Shown here one piece after another: positions 54,640 to 64,000 of a stretch of 64,000 nucleotides of DNA. The stretch lies in contig NC_064770.1 in the NCBI RefSeq assembly GCF_011397635.1, positions 20,429,707 through 20,493,706 of the forward strand, written 5' to 3'. Position 1 is the first letter of the stretch; every line of letters begins with the position of its first letter. The notes below the pieces were generated by a model, which had not been told where the DNA came from, did no database searches, and was given only the letters and a program-made list of their open reading frames with translations. This DNA is from Epinephelus fuscoguttatus. Lineage: Eukaryota > Chordata > Actinopteri > Perciformes > Serranidae. The translations under genes were made by a program, and so were the position numbers.

Positions 54640-54960
54640 CAAGTGAACGGTCTCAGTGGGCGCCGGGCATCAGCGCTACCTCTGAAGCCTTTACACCGCT
54701 GTTACCGTGTCTCTCTCTTTCTACTCGCTCGCTTTACTGAGACAACATGAGTGGCAGAATAATGTTTGAAACAACGGCGTTTACCTGGGTTTATCAGGTT
54801 GCCAGGGCGCGCGGGATCTTTCTCTCCGAGGATCCTGAACACCTCTCGTTGTCGGTGACGTCACGCGTAGGTCTTTCGTTGAGGACGTAAAAGCGAGTGT
54901 CACGGACTGCAACCAGAGACCGCTGATGGAGTATCTGTGCTGCAACTCCAGAGGCAGCTG
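54640..54960 (-). promoter_or_regulatory. CpG-rich BRD4 promoter region with a consensus CRE
   Basis: CpG-rich segment amid AT-rich DNA. A perfect palindromic CRE, TGACGTCA, lies at 54856-54863 with CGCG next to it. It sits at the 5' end of the BRD4 transcription unit. Confidence 0.5.
54785..54900 (-). other. brd4: Putative non-coding first exon of BRD4
   Basis: Donor CCCAG/gtaaac ends at 54785. Upstream the minus strand is GC- and CpG-rich, without an ATG in the frame that would enter the next coding exon. The transcription start is a guess. Confidence 0.5.
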
Positions 54961-56560
54961 AGGGGAGATATTATAAACTCTTGTGCTGGAGATCTACCTC
55001 TTCATTTTGAAGATTGTGTGGGAAATATTTATACTGGTGGAACCAATATATTAAAGGAGAACTACTCTGAAAAATATTAGAAACACAGTAAGTTATGTTA
55101 CTGTGCTTTCTTCCTTATTTAATGATATGCAGTAGGAGAAAGCATGGTTAATTTGTAGTAAATACTGCATAAATCACTTATTAAATCACAGCTTAAAAAG
55201 TGTGTTTCAAGATATTTCATATAATTTATCCGATAAAGCTGTTGTTAGAAAGATTCAAGCTGAATATAGATTTAAGTGCGATTTTCTGTGAACTGGAAAG
55301 AGTATTTCTCATTTATTTTTTCACTGTATATACACTATAATGTTTAGAATTAATGTTGCCAACTTTAGTCGAGATAAGATTGGAAACATGTTGTATATCA
55401 TACAACTCTTTATTTTATTTATTTATTTATTTATTTTAATTATTTATTAATTCATTTATTATTTATTATTATTTTTGGAAGTGTTCAGAAACCAAACCGA
55501 CTTTCTTGCTCTTTATTGATAAATTTCAACCAGCACTATGATATCTAATGTTAAGAACAAAAAAGCGATTAAAACCTTTGAGTTATTAAATGTTTATATT
55601 ATGTTGCATACAAAAAATCTGGCACTATAAAATTAAATGTCTGTAAATCTCTTATTTATTTATTTTTTGTTAATTTTGCCTTATTTTGTGTTGTTTTTTT
55701 TTTTTTTTGGTTGTCTATGTATCTGTTTGTACTTCTGTAAATGAATGTGTGCACAATAAAGAAATTGGGGAAAATGAGAGGAGAAATGATATCTGTGCAC
55801 CTGGATAATTGGAAAGAAAAAGTATTAGACACGAAATGTAGAGACAAAGCCAAAACTGAAAATGTGGGTGAAAGTAAAATGATAATAATACTACTAATAA
55901 TAATGATACTAATACTACTACTACTACTAATAATAATAATAATAATAAATGAATAAAATGTGCAGTTGTTCTCAAAAGTATCAGTGCCCAATAGACCCAT
56001 ATAAGACCCTATGTCTTCACTGTTCTATTTTTGATTATGTTTGATATGATTGAACTTCCAAAGGTGGGTGAGAGTAAAAAGAAAATCAAGTCAGACAGAT
56101 GTTTCCAAAAATTTAGCTCTTAGTAGTTGGAAGATACACTATAATAGGTTTGCTAAAATCACTATATTTAATTTAATAGTATATTTGAAAAATACGTAAA
56201 TATGGTTACAATCAACTCACTTACCAGACTGGCATGCTCGTAGGTTTGTTAATATTTTATTACATTTGTGGTCAGTGGAATGGGATCAGTTTACATCCAC
56301 TGTCATTCCGGGGTAATGAATGATATTACAAATCCTACCTCACATGCACAGGCTGTCTGGACCAAATCAGTGGTGCGCAGCGCCCCCCAGTGGACAACCA
56401 TTGTTAAGACAGTGCCTTTATTAAACCGAAGGTTAGCAGCGATACAAAATTAAGCGTCGGCTATTTAAATCTTCAACTTTATAGGTGACAAAAAAGTATA
56501 GAAATAATATTCCAAACGTGTATTTATTTGTTTGTTTGTTTGTTTTTTTAAAAAAATTAA
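54961..56560. other. Intergenic DNA between BRD4 and PET100
   Basis: AT-rich. Low-complexity tracts: TTTA-type at about 55407-55475 and AAT/ACT-type at about 55881-55950. No gene supported. Confidence 0.6.
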
Positions 56561-56574
56561 TTTCCGACACTCAT

Positions 56575-56640
56575 GCGCAGGCGTTGTTGCTTCCAAGCAA
56601 CCGGACATTCTAGAAACCCGGAAGTAGCGTGAAGGTCTTT
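56575..56640 (+). promoter_or_regulatory. PET100 promoter with X-box-like palindrome and ETS site
   Basis: GTTGCTTCCAAGCAAC (56586-56601) fits the RFX X-box half-site layout. CCGGAAGT (56618-56625) is a consensus ETS/GABP (NRF-2) site, frequent in promoters of nuclear mitochondrial genes. 'atgcgcagg' just upstream is NRF-1-like. These lie 75-125 bp before the PET100 ATG. Confidence 0.5.
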
Positions 56641-56698
56641 GACGATGGTTGGAGTTTAGATAACGTTTCGCAGTTGTGGGACCAGTATCGATGTGAAA

Positions 56699-57968
56699 AT
56701 GGGTGTTAAAATAGAAGTGTTTCGCGTAAGTAAAATATATTTTAATATGTCGTCCGTGGCTGTTTAATATGTAATGCTGCTAAGGTTTAAATTCGAAGAA
56801 ATGGGCCTATGTTTCGTGCGTCAATCTAGCTAGTCGTTAACGTGAAGCCAAGTGAGGCCAAGTGATGTAAGTTTCCACTGTCACTCACTGCCTCGTCTGT
56901 TTTTGTTTTGAGCAGATGATGCTATATCTGTCCTTTCCTGTGACCATGTTCTGGATCTCAAATCAGGCAGAGTATTTTGAAGAGTACATAGTAAAGAGAA
57001 AGGTAAGTGTTGTTGTTGTTTTTGATTATATTTATTAGTCTACTCAATGAGGCTTGGTACTCTTCTTGTGATAACTAATTTATATTTCTCTCTTCAACTG
57101 TGGCGTCTTTTATGGTATCCAGAGGGAGATCTTTCCCCCTGACGAGCAACTGCATGTGAGTATAATGCACCAAGCTTACGTGTTTATATCGTCCATAGTA
57201 CTGCCCATAAAAAAATAAAATCATAACATTGAATAAAATTAAATGTGACTGTACAGGCAGTGCTCACTACCACAAACGCTTGTTGTTAATTTTTTATTCA
57301 CATTTATTTATTTGTGGTTTGATTTTTCTGATCATGTATTCATCTTTCAGTTTATTGCCCCTATTTTGTAATACACACTGTGTTCTTGCTGAATCAGTCT
57401 GAAACACAAGGATGTATTGCACAATAAAACTACATAGTAGTTATCAGAGTACTATCTTGTAATACCACTTTTTTTTTTTTTTTTTTTTTTTGCATTTTAA
57501 TGTGTCAGATCACACTGACCATATTCACACACACACTTTCCATAATTTAGTGCCGAATTCCCAAGTTATTGTTGATCTGAGAGTGATTTATCTGTGTCTG
57601 AATGGTTCCTTAGCTGTCAGAATTACTGCTTCACAGCACAATATTATAATACTGATAATAATAATGCGTTTTATTTGTAGGCACCTTTCAAAGGTACACT
57701 CAAGGACACCTTACAAGACACAGTAAAAAACAAAAAAAAAAAAAAAAACAAGCAGCAATGTATCCAGAGATCATAAAATCAAAAAAAATCAAAAAGTCTG
57801 TAAAAAATGACGAGACAAAAAATTGTAGTTCTAAATAGTATAATGTTATGTTAATTATTGTTTTTTATTTGTTTACAGAGGAAAGAGTTGGAGGACTTCA
57901 AAGAACGAATGCGTCTTCGTAAGGAGCAGCGGATGTTAAAGCAGATTTCTGTGGAATCTGAGAACTGA
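56699..57968 (+). CDS. pet100: PET100 cytochrome c oxidase assembly factor (4 exons, 78 aa)
   Basis: Join 56699..56725, 56916..57002, 57123..57155, 57879..57968; all GT-AG and phase 0. PET100 is a small inner-membrane mitochondrial chaperone for complex IV assembly. Exon 1 gives MGVKIEVFR, exon 2 MMLYLSFPVTMFWISNQAEY with the single membrane segment (about residues 10-26), exon 3 REIFPPDEQLH, exon 4 RKELEDFKERMRLRKEQRM ending VESEN. Human PET100 (73 aa) has the same layout: MGVKLEIFR, then FPVAMFWVSNQAEWFE, then PPE and a charged helix. The family ATG is unambiguous. Because no exon is longer than 90 nt, the gene is easily missed by ORF finding. The following gene STXBP2 is also its near neighbour in human. 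Confidence 0.95.
57640..57790. repeat. Short dispersed repeat in PET100 intron 3
   Basis: 'gcgttttatttgtaggcacc', 'tcaaggacaccttacaag' and an A-rich tail form a block known from memory in many fish genomes. A T22-type run lies at about 57470-57491, 150 bp before it. Confidence 0.5.
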
Positions 57969-58429
57969 GGATTATGTGTCTGAAGCAGTGCGTAAAGTCC
58001 CGGCGATGAAGGATTATTTGGCAGAGTCCTTTGGGCAAAAGAAAACTGGCCAGACTGAAATCTCTAAGAAGTTAATGCATCTCAAAGATGTCTTTTTTTC
58101 TAGGGATTCATTGTGCCTAATATGCTTGTTAAATTTACACGTGTGGGTTGTTTCCCACACAAGACTTTTCAAATGTCAGCCGTGTGTGTTTGAATGCTTG
58201 ATCAGTTGAGTTGCTGTGTTATCACTGTCATGAAACAAATATTTGAGTTGTAAATCCAGTCGGATCTGTTGTGAATTTCATGATTTATTTTGTGAGATGA
58301 TGCCGTACCTATGAAATATATTCACCCTCATGGATTTTTTCCCTGTTAAGTTTTTACATTGTAATAGATTGGATGTAATTAGGCATTTTTTACACTCATC
58401 GAAAGAAAGATCTTAAAACCACAGTGTGA

Positions 58430-58435
58430 AATAAA
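58430..58435 (+). terminator. Candidate PET100 polyadenylation signal
   Basis: AATAAA about 460 bp after the PET100 stop codon. It would give a 3' UTR of roughly 0.5 kb. Confidence 0.45.
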
Positions 58436-58455
58436 TCTCCATAAACTGATTTGAA

Positions 58456-59395
58456 TTAAACCGAACATAAAACACAAAGTAACTGATTGCATAAATATTC
58501 AGCCCTTTCAAAATAATATTTATCAGAGGGGCATGTGGCTGCCTTTACCCTACGATACAAAATCTGGGTAGTTTTAGTCTCATATTCTGGGCTGTCTTTT
58601 GGGAAATACATTTTTCCTTAAGTCACAGTCCACTCACAGACCTCTGCATTTTCTTCTGTGACTGATTTGTATTTCCGTGCATTTATTGTAAATGACAGGC
58701 AATTGGCTGCAGCAGCTATGTGATACTATGACATTAAATTATTTTTTTCTGTTTATCACTCGTAAAAGTGGAGTGGCATTCCCTGTGTTTGTTTTAAAAA
58801 GTTTAGGAGGTGGGGGGAATCAGCACTTGGCTCTGATTATGTGTATACTTGTTAACATGCCATTGTAAAGCTGTTTTTCATTGAAGTCACTGCTGGTTAT
58901 GTTTCACCTATTATAACAGAAGCAGTGATTCACCCATTGGATGTGTTTGTGGTTAGATATGAAGGTGTATCTGCATCCTATGTCCATCCCCTTTTAACCC
59001 CACGTTAAAGGCATCACCTTGTGACCAGAGGATTGCTGGTTTAACCAGCAGCCAATGTTTTGAGTATGAACAGGATAAGAATGACTAACTTTGGCAGAGA
59101 CATTGACTATTTAAATGAAGTGTGACTGGAATGTACTTCCTGGTACAAGGCACAACAATGGAGTTCTCAAGTAGGTAATTCAGTAACTGAAAATGTCTCA
59201 ACCTTTGGAATGAAGTGAAATACTGATCATGTTTTTCCATATTTTATTTTATTTAGTCTTTATTCTTACCAGGAATATTCCCACTGAGATTAAAAATCTA
59301 TTTTACAAGGGTGTCCTGGCCTAGACAGCAACATAAAGAGTTTCACATTAAAGAACAAATGACAGACTTGAAGTTCTGGTGTGTAAGATTTTAAG
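58456..59395. other. Intergenic DNA between PET100 and STXBP2, first part
   Basis: No gene supported. 59240-59345 ('accaggaatattcccactga', 'aaaatctattttacaagggt') resembles a fish dispersed repeat recognised from memory. Confidence 0.5.
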
Positions 59396-60021
59396 CAGGG
59401 GTGTCAAACTGATTTTAGTTCAGGGGCCACATGCAGCCCATTTTGATCTGCAGTGGGCCAGACCAGTAAAACCATTACATAATAACCTATAAATAACAAC
59501 ACCTTTAAATTTTTTCCATTTTTTTAAGTGTAAAGAAGTTTCATTTGAGAACGGTCATCCGTTTATAAAACAGATGACTATCAGACCATGATAGCCTCAG
59601 AAAAATATGTGCAAATTCAACAGTATGTCTAGATTTTTCCACTTTCAGTCAGTCTACTACTCACTGTCATTACATGTACATTAAAAAAAAAGTTTTGTCA
59701 GTGCCTCAGCAGCAGGGATCCACCAAAAATAGTTTGAAGATAGAAGTCTGATACAGATTATTTTGTACTGAAGCTGTTCAATGTTCAATATCTTTAGATA
59801 TGATCACAGTAAGTACTCATTGTTATTTCAGAGAGCTGTATTCTGGTTGGAGTGGCGAAGCCTCTGAGGCAGCATTTTACATGAAGTACTCACTGTTTAA
59901 ACATGGCACATCTTAGCCTTCAAAGGTGCATCAATATTAGATGTGCAAAGTTATCTAGTGGGCTGGATTGGACCTTTAGCGAGCCTGTCCTGGCCCCTGG
60001 GCTGTAAGTTTGACACCCCTG
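59396..60021. mobile_element. hAT-type non-autonomous element (CAGGGGTGTCAAACT ends)
   Basis: Starts CAGGGGTGTCAAACT and ends AGTTTGACACCCCTG, a perfect 15-bp inverted pair. Flanks ATTTTAAG (59388-59395) and ATTTAAG (60022-60028) differ by one T and are probably the original 8-bp duplication. 'gggccacatgcagccca' and 'ctggcccctgggctg' are typical of this widespread hAT family. No transposase frame. Confidence 0.85.
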
Positions 60022-60832
60022 ATTTAAGAGGACATATTGGCAGAAATGGAATGTAACATTGACAGTTATGTTTTACTGGTGTTTAATCCCCTAAAACTAA
60101 GAAATGTTGTGTTTTTGTTACCTCAGAATGAGTTGTTTATATGTACTGTACATACAGAGAGTTCACCATGCTGTTCTATAGTGGCCCAGAACACACAAAC
60201 CAAACACTGTCTCTAGATGGAGCCATTGGCTTAAAGCTGCTGTAATTCTCCTACTCACTTGGCAGTTGCAATTGGCAGTTGCCAGTAACAGAATGTGCAT
60301 TCAGTGGTCTAATAGTCCTTAATCCTGTTTTTATAATCTTCCATGCTCATAAAATGGTCTAGTTTAAGGTGACTGATGAGGGTGCAAAAACATGTCATAC
60401 CCTCACATAATTCCTGGGAATGTTGATGCTTTTACTGTAGTTTATAAAAGAGGAATTCCCAGCATGTGTGTATGCTAAAAGTGCATGTGTATATGCATTT
60501 AACACCCTATACGGATGTGGAATGATAGTGCTATGAAGCTATAGTGCAGATGATTCTTGTCTGTTATACTGGCCCTGAATGCCACTACAGTTAAGTGCTG
60601 ACTGGAGTGCAAAGACAACAATAACACTTTTTCTCACTTATTACAGCAGTTCCTAACACTCCCTCTTCTATTTAGAAGGACACACAAGACATCAAAATAG
60701 GTATGCTTCTTAACCACTCAAAGATTTAAATATGTAATTTTCTGAGGAGATATGGAAAATAATTTAAAAGAGTTTCAAGAAAGGGAGATTAAAACAGTAC
60801 TGGTCCTGTTAAAGATTATAAATAACATTTAC

Positions 60833-60985
60833 AGGACTCCTTCATAGATATTTAGAGCGAACCTGAGGGAGAGGCCTGAGTGCTGGAGATGTAATGAGAA
60901 TGACAACACACTGGTACACCTTCTGTGGTCCTGCCAAAAAGTGCAAGATTATTGGACAGCTTTTCATGAAATTGCTCATTGGTGA
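60833..60985 (+). pseudogene. Decayed LINE (L1/Tx1-like) reverse transcriptase C-terminal fragment
   Basis: From 60833, after an in-frame TAG at 60845, the frame gives RPECWRCNENDNTLVHLLWS, then CQKVQDYWTAFHEIAHW and a stop at 60983. The CWxC...TxxHxxWxC...V..yW spacing is the cysteine/histidine motif found downstream of the RT domain in L1-like elements. Upstream (60745-60830) and downstream (to about 61060) sequence is probably the same element in shifted frames. Confidence 0.65.
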
Positions 60986-62021
60986 GGATGTTCTATTGTC
61001 TCCCTGTTTGTACATTTGAGGTGATCCCCTACCACTGGATGTTCTCCCCACGTCAGATGCAGATTGGATTTGTGTGGTTTAGTCAACAAAGGATTGTTGC
61101 AGCATATGAGAAATCATCTCTCCATCGCATTGACTAGGTGGAGAATTATGCTCAGAAATGGGGATGTTGCACTGTCTGTAATGATCTGATTGTGAAATGT
61201 GTTTGTATCGTTATTGTACCATTAGTATTGGAGATGACCATACACTGTTGGTCGTAGAGAGTAACAGTTCATAAATCATTTTGATATGACATACCAATCA
61301 GATAACTACATGATGATCCTCTTCAGACCAGCACTATGTATGATCTCCTGAGTATGAAAACATGGCAGAGGGCTGTGCCTGGCTTGTCCAGACAATCTCA
61401 AGTCTTGGATGTGTCCAATCATACTTAACAAACCACTGAATGTCGTATTCATCATGCTGAAGCGATGACATGTTTCCCCAAGGCTCACCAGATGATACCC
61501 TCGAGTATATTTTGGCAAGGACAAGTGGCCAGTTGGACGTCTCACACTCTGTCTCCTGAGGCACTGGCAAGAGAGGATTTGTATTTCCTTTCTTGCAGCT
61601 GTTTCTTTATCATGGCTGATATTCATTTCGGAAGAGGGTATTATAATAGTTTATGATGTGATTGTGTGATAGTATTGCTGCTGTGATAGAAGCCAAGTGA
61701 TAATATTTAGATGTAGTTAGTACACCCGTCAACAAAACTGTTGTAGTGACAATGAATCTTTAAAAATGGCCAGGAATTGCACTGGTTTAATTTAGGACTG
61801 AATCAAATTGGAGTAAATGTGGCTTTAACTGATTTTTCCTGCATGTTTTCTATTTGTTGTCCAACTATACACTGAATGTTACAGCACAAAAACGCATGGG
61901 ATATGTAGTTACCAGTGTCAGACGATAGGGGGCGATATTTGGCTATGAAAAGCAGTGTGCTGGAACCATTCAGGCTTTAACAACAAGGAAGTGACCGAGT
62001 AGCCATCAGACTGCTGTCAAG
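60986..62021. other. Intergenic DNA upstream of STXBP2
   Basis: Includes probable continuation of the LINE fragment. Overlapping minus-strand open frames at 61306-61626 were not recognised. About 100 bp before the STXBP2 ATG lies unique sequence that should hold its promoter; no clear motif was seen. Confidence 0.4.
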
Positions 62022-62058
62022 ATGGCACCGAGTGGGCTGAAAGCGGTAGTTGGAGAAA
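62022..62058 (+). CDS. stxbp2: STXBP2 (Munc18-2) first coding exon, gene continues beyond the window
   Basis: ATG at 62022 reads MAPSGLKAVVGE and stops at a split lysine codon A/gtaagt (donor at 62059). Human STXBP2 begins MAPSGLKAVVGEK with the same exon break; STXBP1 has Ile at position 4 and STXBP3 is very different. STXBP2 is a Sec1/Munc18 protein that binds syntaxins and promotes granule exocytosis. Adjacency to PET100 in the same orientation supports the call. Exon 2 was not found in the remaining 1.9 kb, so intron 1 is longer than that or leaves the window. A 12-codon match alone would be weak; synteny raises it. Confidence 0.85.
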
Positions 62059-64000
62059 GTAAGTGACACATTTGCTGTATCTTTTAGAAGTTTATCACAA
62101 CTGAAAGACACATGTAGTTTGTTAGGACTGGTCTTGTAGGAGCGCGATAAACGGAAGCTCTACTTTTAGCATAAAACTGCTGCGGACGTTGGTCCACCTG
62201 AAGTCTCTCTTCCTGCTTATGCCCCAATTATAATGCTAACAATACCTATAAAAAATGTTAAGGTTAACAAAGCCATTGAGAAGAAGTGGTAGTCTTGTGT
62301 TGTAAGTGTCGGTAACAATATTTGCAGTGGCGAAATGGTAGTTTTGTTGCGATATTTAGCGGATGTAGACACAGAAGTGACAGTGACAACCCAAGTTTTA
62401 GGCTAACGCTAGCTAGCTAACGTTAAAGGAAGTCCGATCACTTGGCCTCTCAGCCGGAACAGTCAGGCTGTAAACAGGTAAATAAAAACACAACCTTTGT
62501 TATAAAAGGTTCGTAAAGTTACATATGTTTTAATATTAACTCAGGTGTCTTGTTTCGTTTAACAAATAATTATTGTTTCAACATCAATATTGCTTTTAAA
62601 GTACTTCTTAAAGAAGCATAACGTTAGATATAATAATTATAAACCAATTCATTGTGTCATTTTGGATTTATGTAATGGTTATTTAACATTATAAGCGTTT
62701 TGCAGCATTTTAAGTACTGTAATTAAGTGTTTAAATTGTTTTAAACAACTTAAAATGATGAAGGTATATTTCTTTGATCACTGATCCATCCTTGTGACCA
62801 GGTCAAGGTTAAGCAGGTGTATTACACAAAGTGATTAAAATCCTAAGGTGTGTACCTGTAATATAAGTAACCCTGACCTTACACAGGACTTAAAAATCAC
62901 ACCATGACTTGCCATTTGCTTGTACAAGGCCCCATAACCTATTTGTTTTTGTGAGATTCTGCAAAAGTGGTTTGAAAGGTTGCATATGGACAAGTCTTAG
63001 GAGCTTGTGTATGTGTATATATATATATATATATATCTATATCTATATCTATATATATACATATATATGTGTGTAAATATATATAAATAATTGCCGCCAG
63101 CCACACAAGTAGTCATCTTTTCCAGTTCCCTGTATGCAAATAGGTTAGGCATTGCATGATGAGACATTCGTGAGCAATGAATTTTCCACTTGGTCCAAAA
63201 TATTTCATGGGAAAAAATGAAAATTATTAGTTCACTCTTTTGCATTTACATTTGTTGTCAGATAGTCTTTAACAGGGTTGTAGGTGTACACTGTTGTCAA
63301 GGCAAAACATGGTATGAAAATTGATGGTTATCATGCCGTGTACATTTGCTTATCTACGGCATTGAAAAAATGCAGCTGGATGGAGGATCTCGCCATTATT
63401 TCAGTTATTTTAAAGAAGGAGACTGTTTACACATCCTTCCATTAAGACTATGGTTTCAAGTTTTGATTAAAATAATAAAACATTTGTTCAATAAAAGGAA
63501 AGACCTTCTGTTTTCATTCCTTTACGGGTCATTGTAACTGATAATACCAATTCTGTAATGACGTGATACCGAGAAACTGCGATGATCACTGTACCATGAA
63601 AATCTCGTATTTGTGCAACCCTAGTCTTAAATAATTTTGTCAGTCGGTTCTGTGTTGTTGATCATATGTTGGTACAGGTTAGATTATAATTTTGTTGTCC
63701 TATCTCAACAGTCCTCCCGATCCACAAACAAATATCTTGTAGGCCTGTCCAGTGAATCATTTATAAACCCCACCAGCACCGGATGTCATTTTGGAAACAA
63801 GTCATGACATAGTGATAACAATGACTGCTGACTGCTGATTTAAACTCATGCCACCCCACAACCTGCTATTTATTGTGTTATTTAGCAAGTGAGTTGATGT
63901 AGTAATAAGACTTGCGACAACTGATCATGTGTTTTAGGGCGTCACTACTGTGTTTCTAATGAGGTTAAGCAAGGAAGTTGAGTGATTAACATGATATCAC
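62059..64000 (+). other. STXBP2 intron 1, partial
   Basis: Contains an (AT)n tract with ATCT variants at about 63015-63090. No exon and no recognised mobile element. Confidence 0.6.

Larger units (their letters stand above)
28940..54784 (-). other. Very large BRD4 first intron (about 26 kb)
   Basis: It spans from the acceptor of the first coding exon to the donor of the putative non-coding exon 1. No other gene is supported on either strand. It is packed with repeats listed separately. A further exon with the start codon may be hidden here, because the first recognised coding exon has no ATG at the expected place. Confidence 0.6.

Noticed and set aside
62022..62058. STXBP1 as the identity of the last gene
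   Set aside because: STXBP1 begins MAPIGLK; here position 4 is Ser as in STXBP2, and PET100 is adjacent.
63015..63090. CRISPR-like or satellite array
   Set aside because: Simple AT/ATCT microsatellite without spacers; no array of regular repeats was found anywhere in the window.

Overview
The window is nuclear DNA from a ray-finned fish, most likely a percomorph teleost. Split genes with GT-AG introns, several dispersed repeats that I recognise by memory from percomorph genomes, and abundant CA, AT and GA microsatellites point that way. The species cannot be named from the sequence. No CRISPR array, operon or bacterial gene structure was seen.

Four protein-coding genes are supported. (1) At 798-2548 on the minus strand is a two-exon lysophosphatidic acid receptor, closest to LPAR2, with 5' untranslated sequence further upstream. 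(2) From about 11.3 kb to 54.9 kb on the minus strand lies BRD4, long isoform. Eighteen coding exons (28939 down to 13832) were joined by hand and stay in one frame for 1,524 codons plus stop. They carry two bromodomains, the basic and ET regions, a Q/P-rich tail with 29 consecutive glutamines, and the C-terminal motif ending NLF. A non-coding first exon at the CpG-rich promoter near 54.8 kb is separated from the first coding exon by about 26 kb. (3) At 56699-57968 on the plus strand is PET100 in four exons (78 aa), a complex IV assembly factor. (4) At 62022-62058 on the plus strand is the first coding exon of STXBP2 (Munc18-2); the rest lies beyond the window. PET100 and STXBP2 are also close neighbours in human, which supports both names.

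The remainder is mainly repeats. Well-bounded examples are two hAT-type elements with exact 8-bp target duplications (41147-41838 and 43915-44711), a hAT-type element with near-exact duplication (59396-60021), a palindromic TTAA-flanked family present in three copies (1-274, 24415-25194, 43575-45116; the last is split by the 43915 hAT element), a Harbinger-like element (48257-48908), a 0.7-kb palindrome in a BRD4 intron (27233-27941), a decayed hAT transposase C-terminus (15100-15381) and a decayed LINE fragment (60833-60985).

No previously undescribed multi-gene system was found. The points most worth a second look are: the LPA receptor has glycine where the ligand-selectivity glutamine 3.29 is expected; BRD4 has CTG where human has its start ATG, with an open frame running upstream and an out-of-frame upstream ATG; and the BRD4 polyglutamine tract is long.
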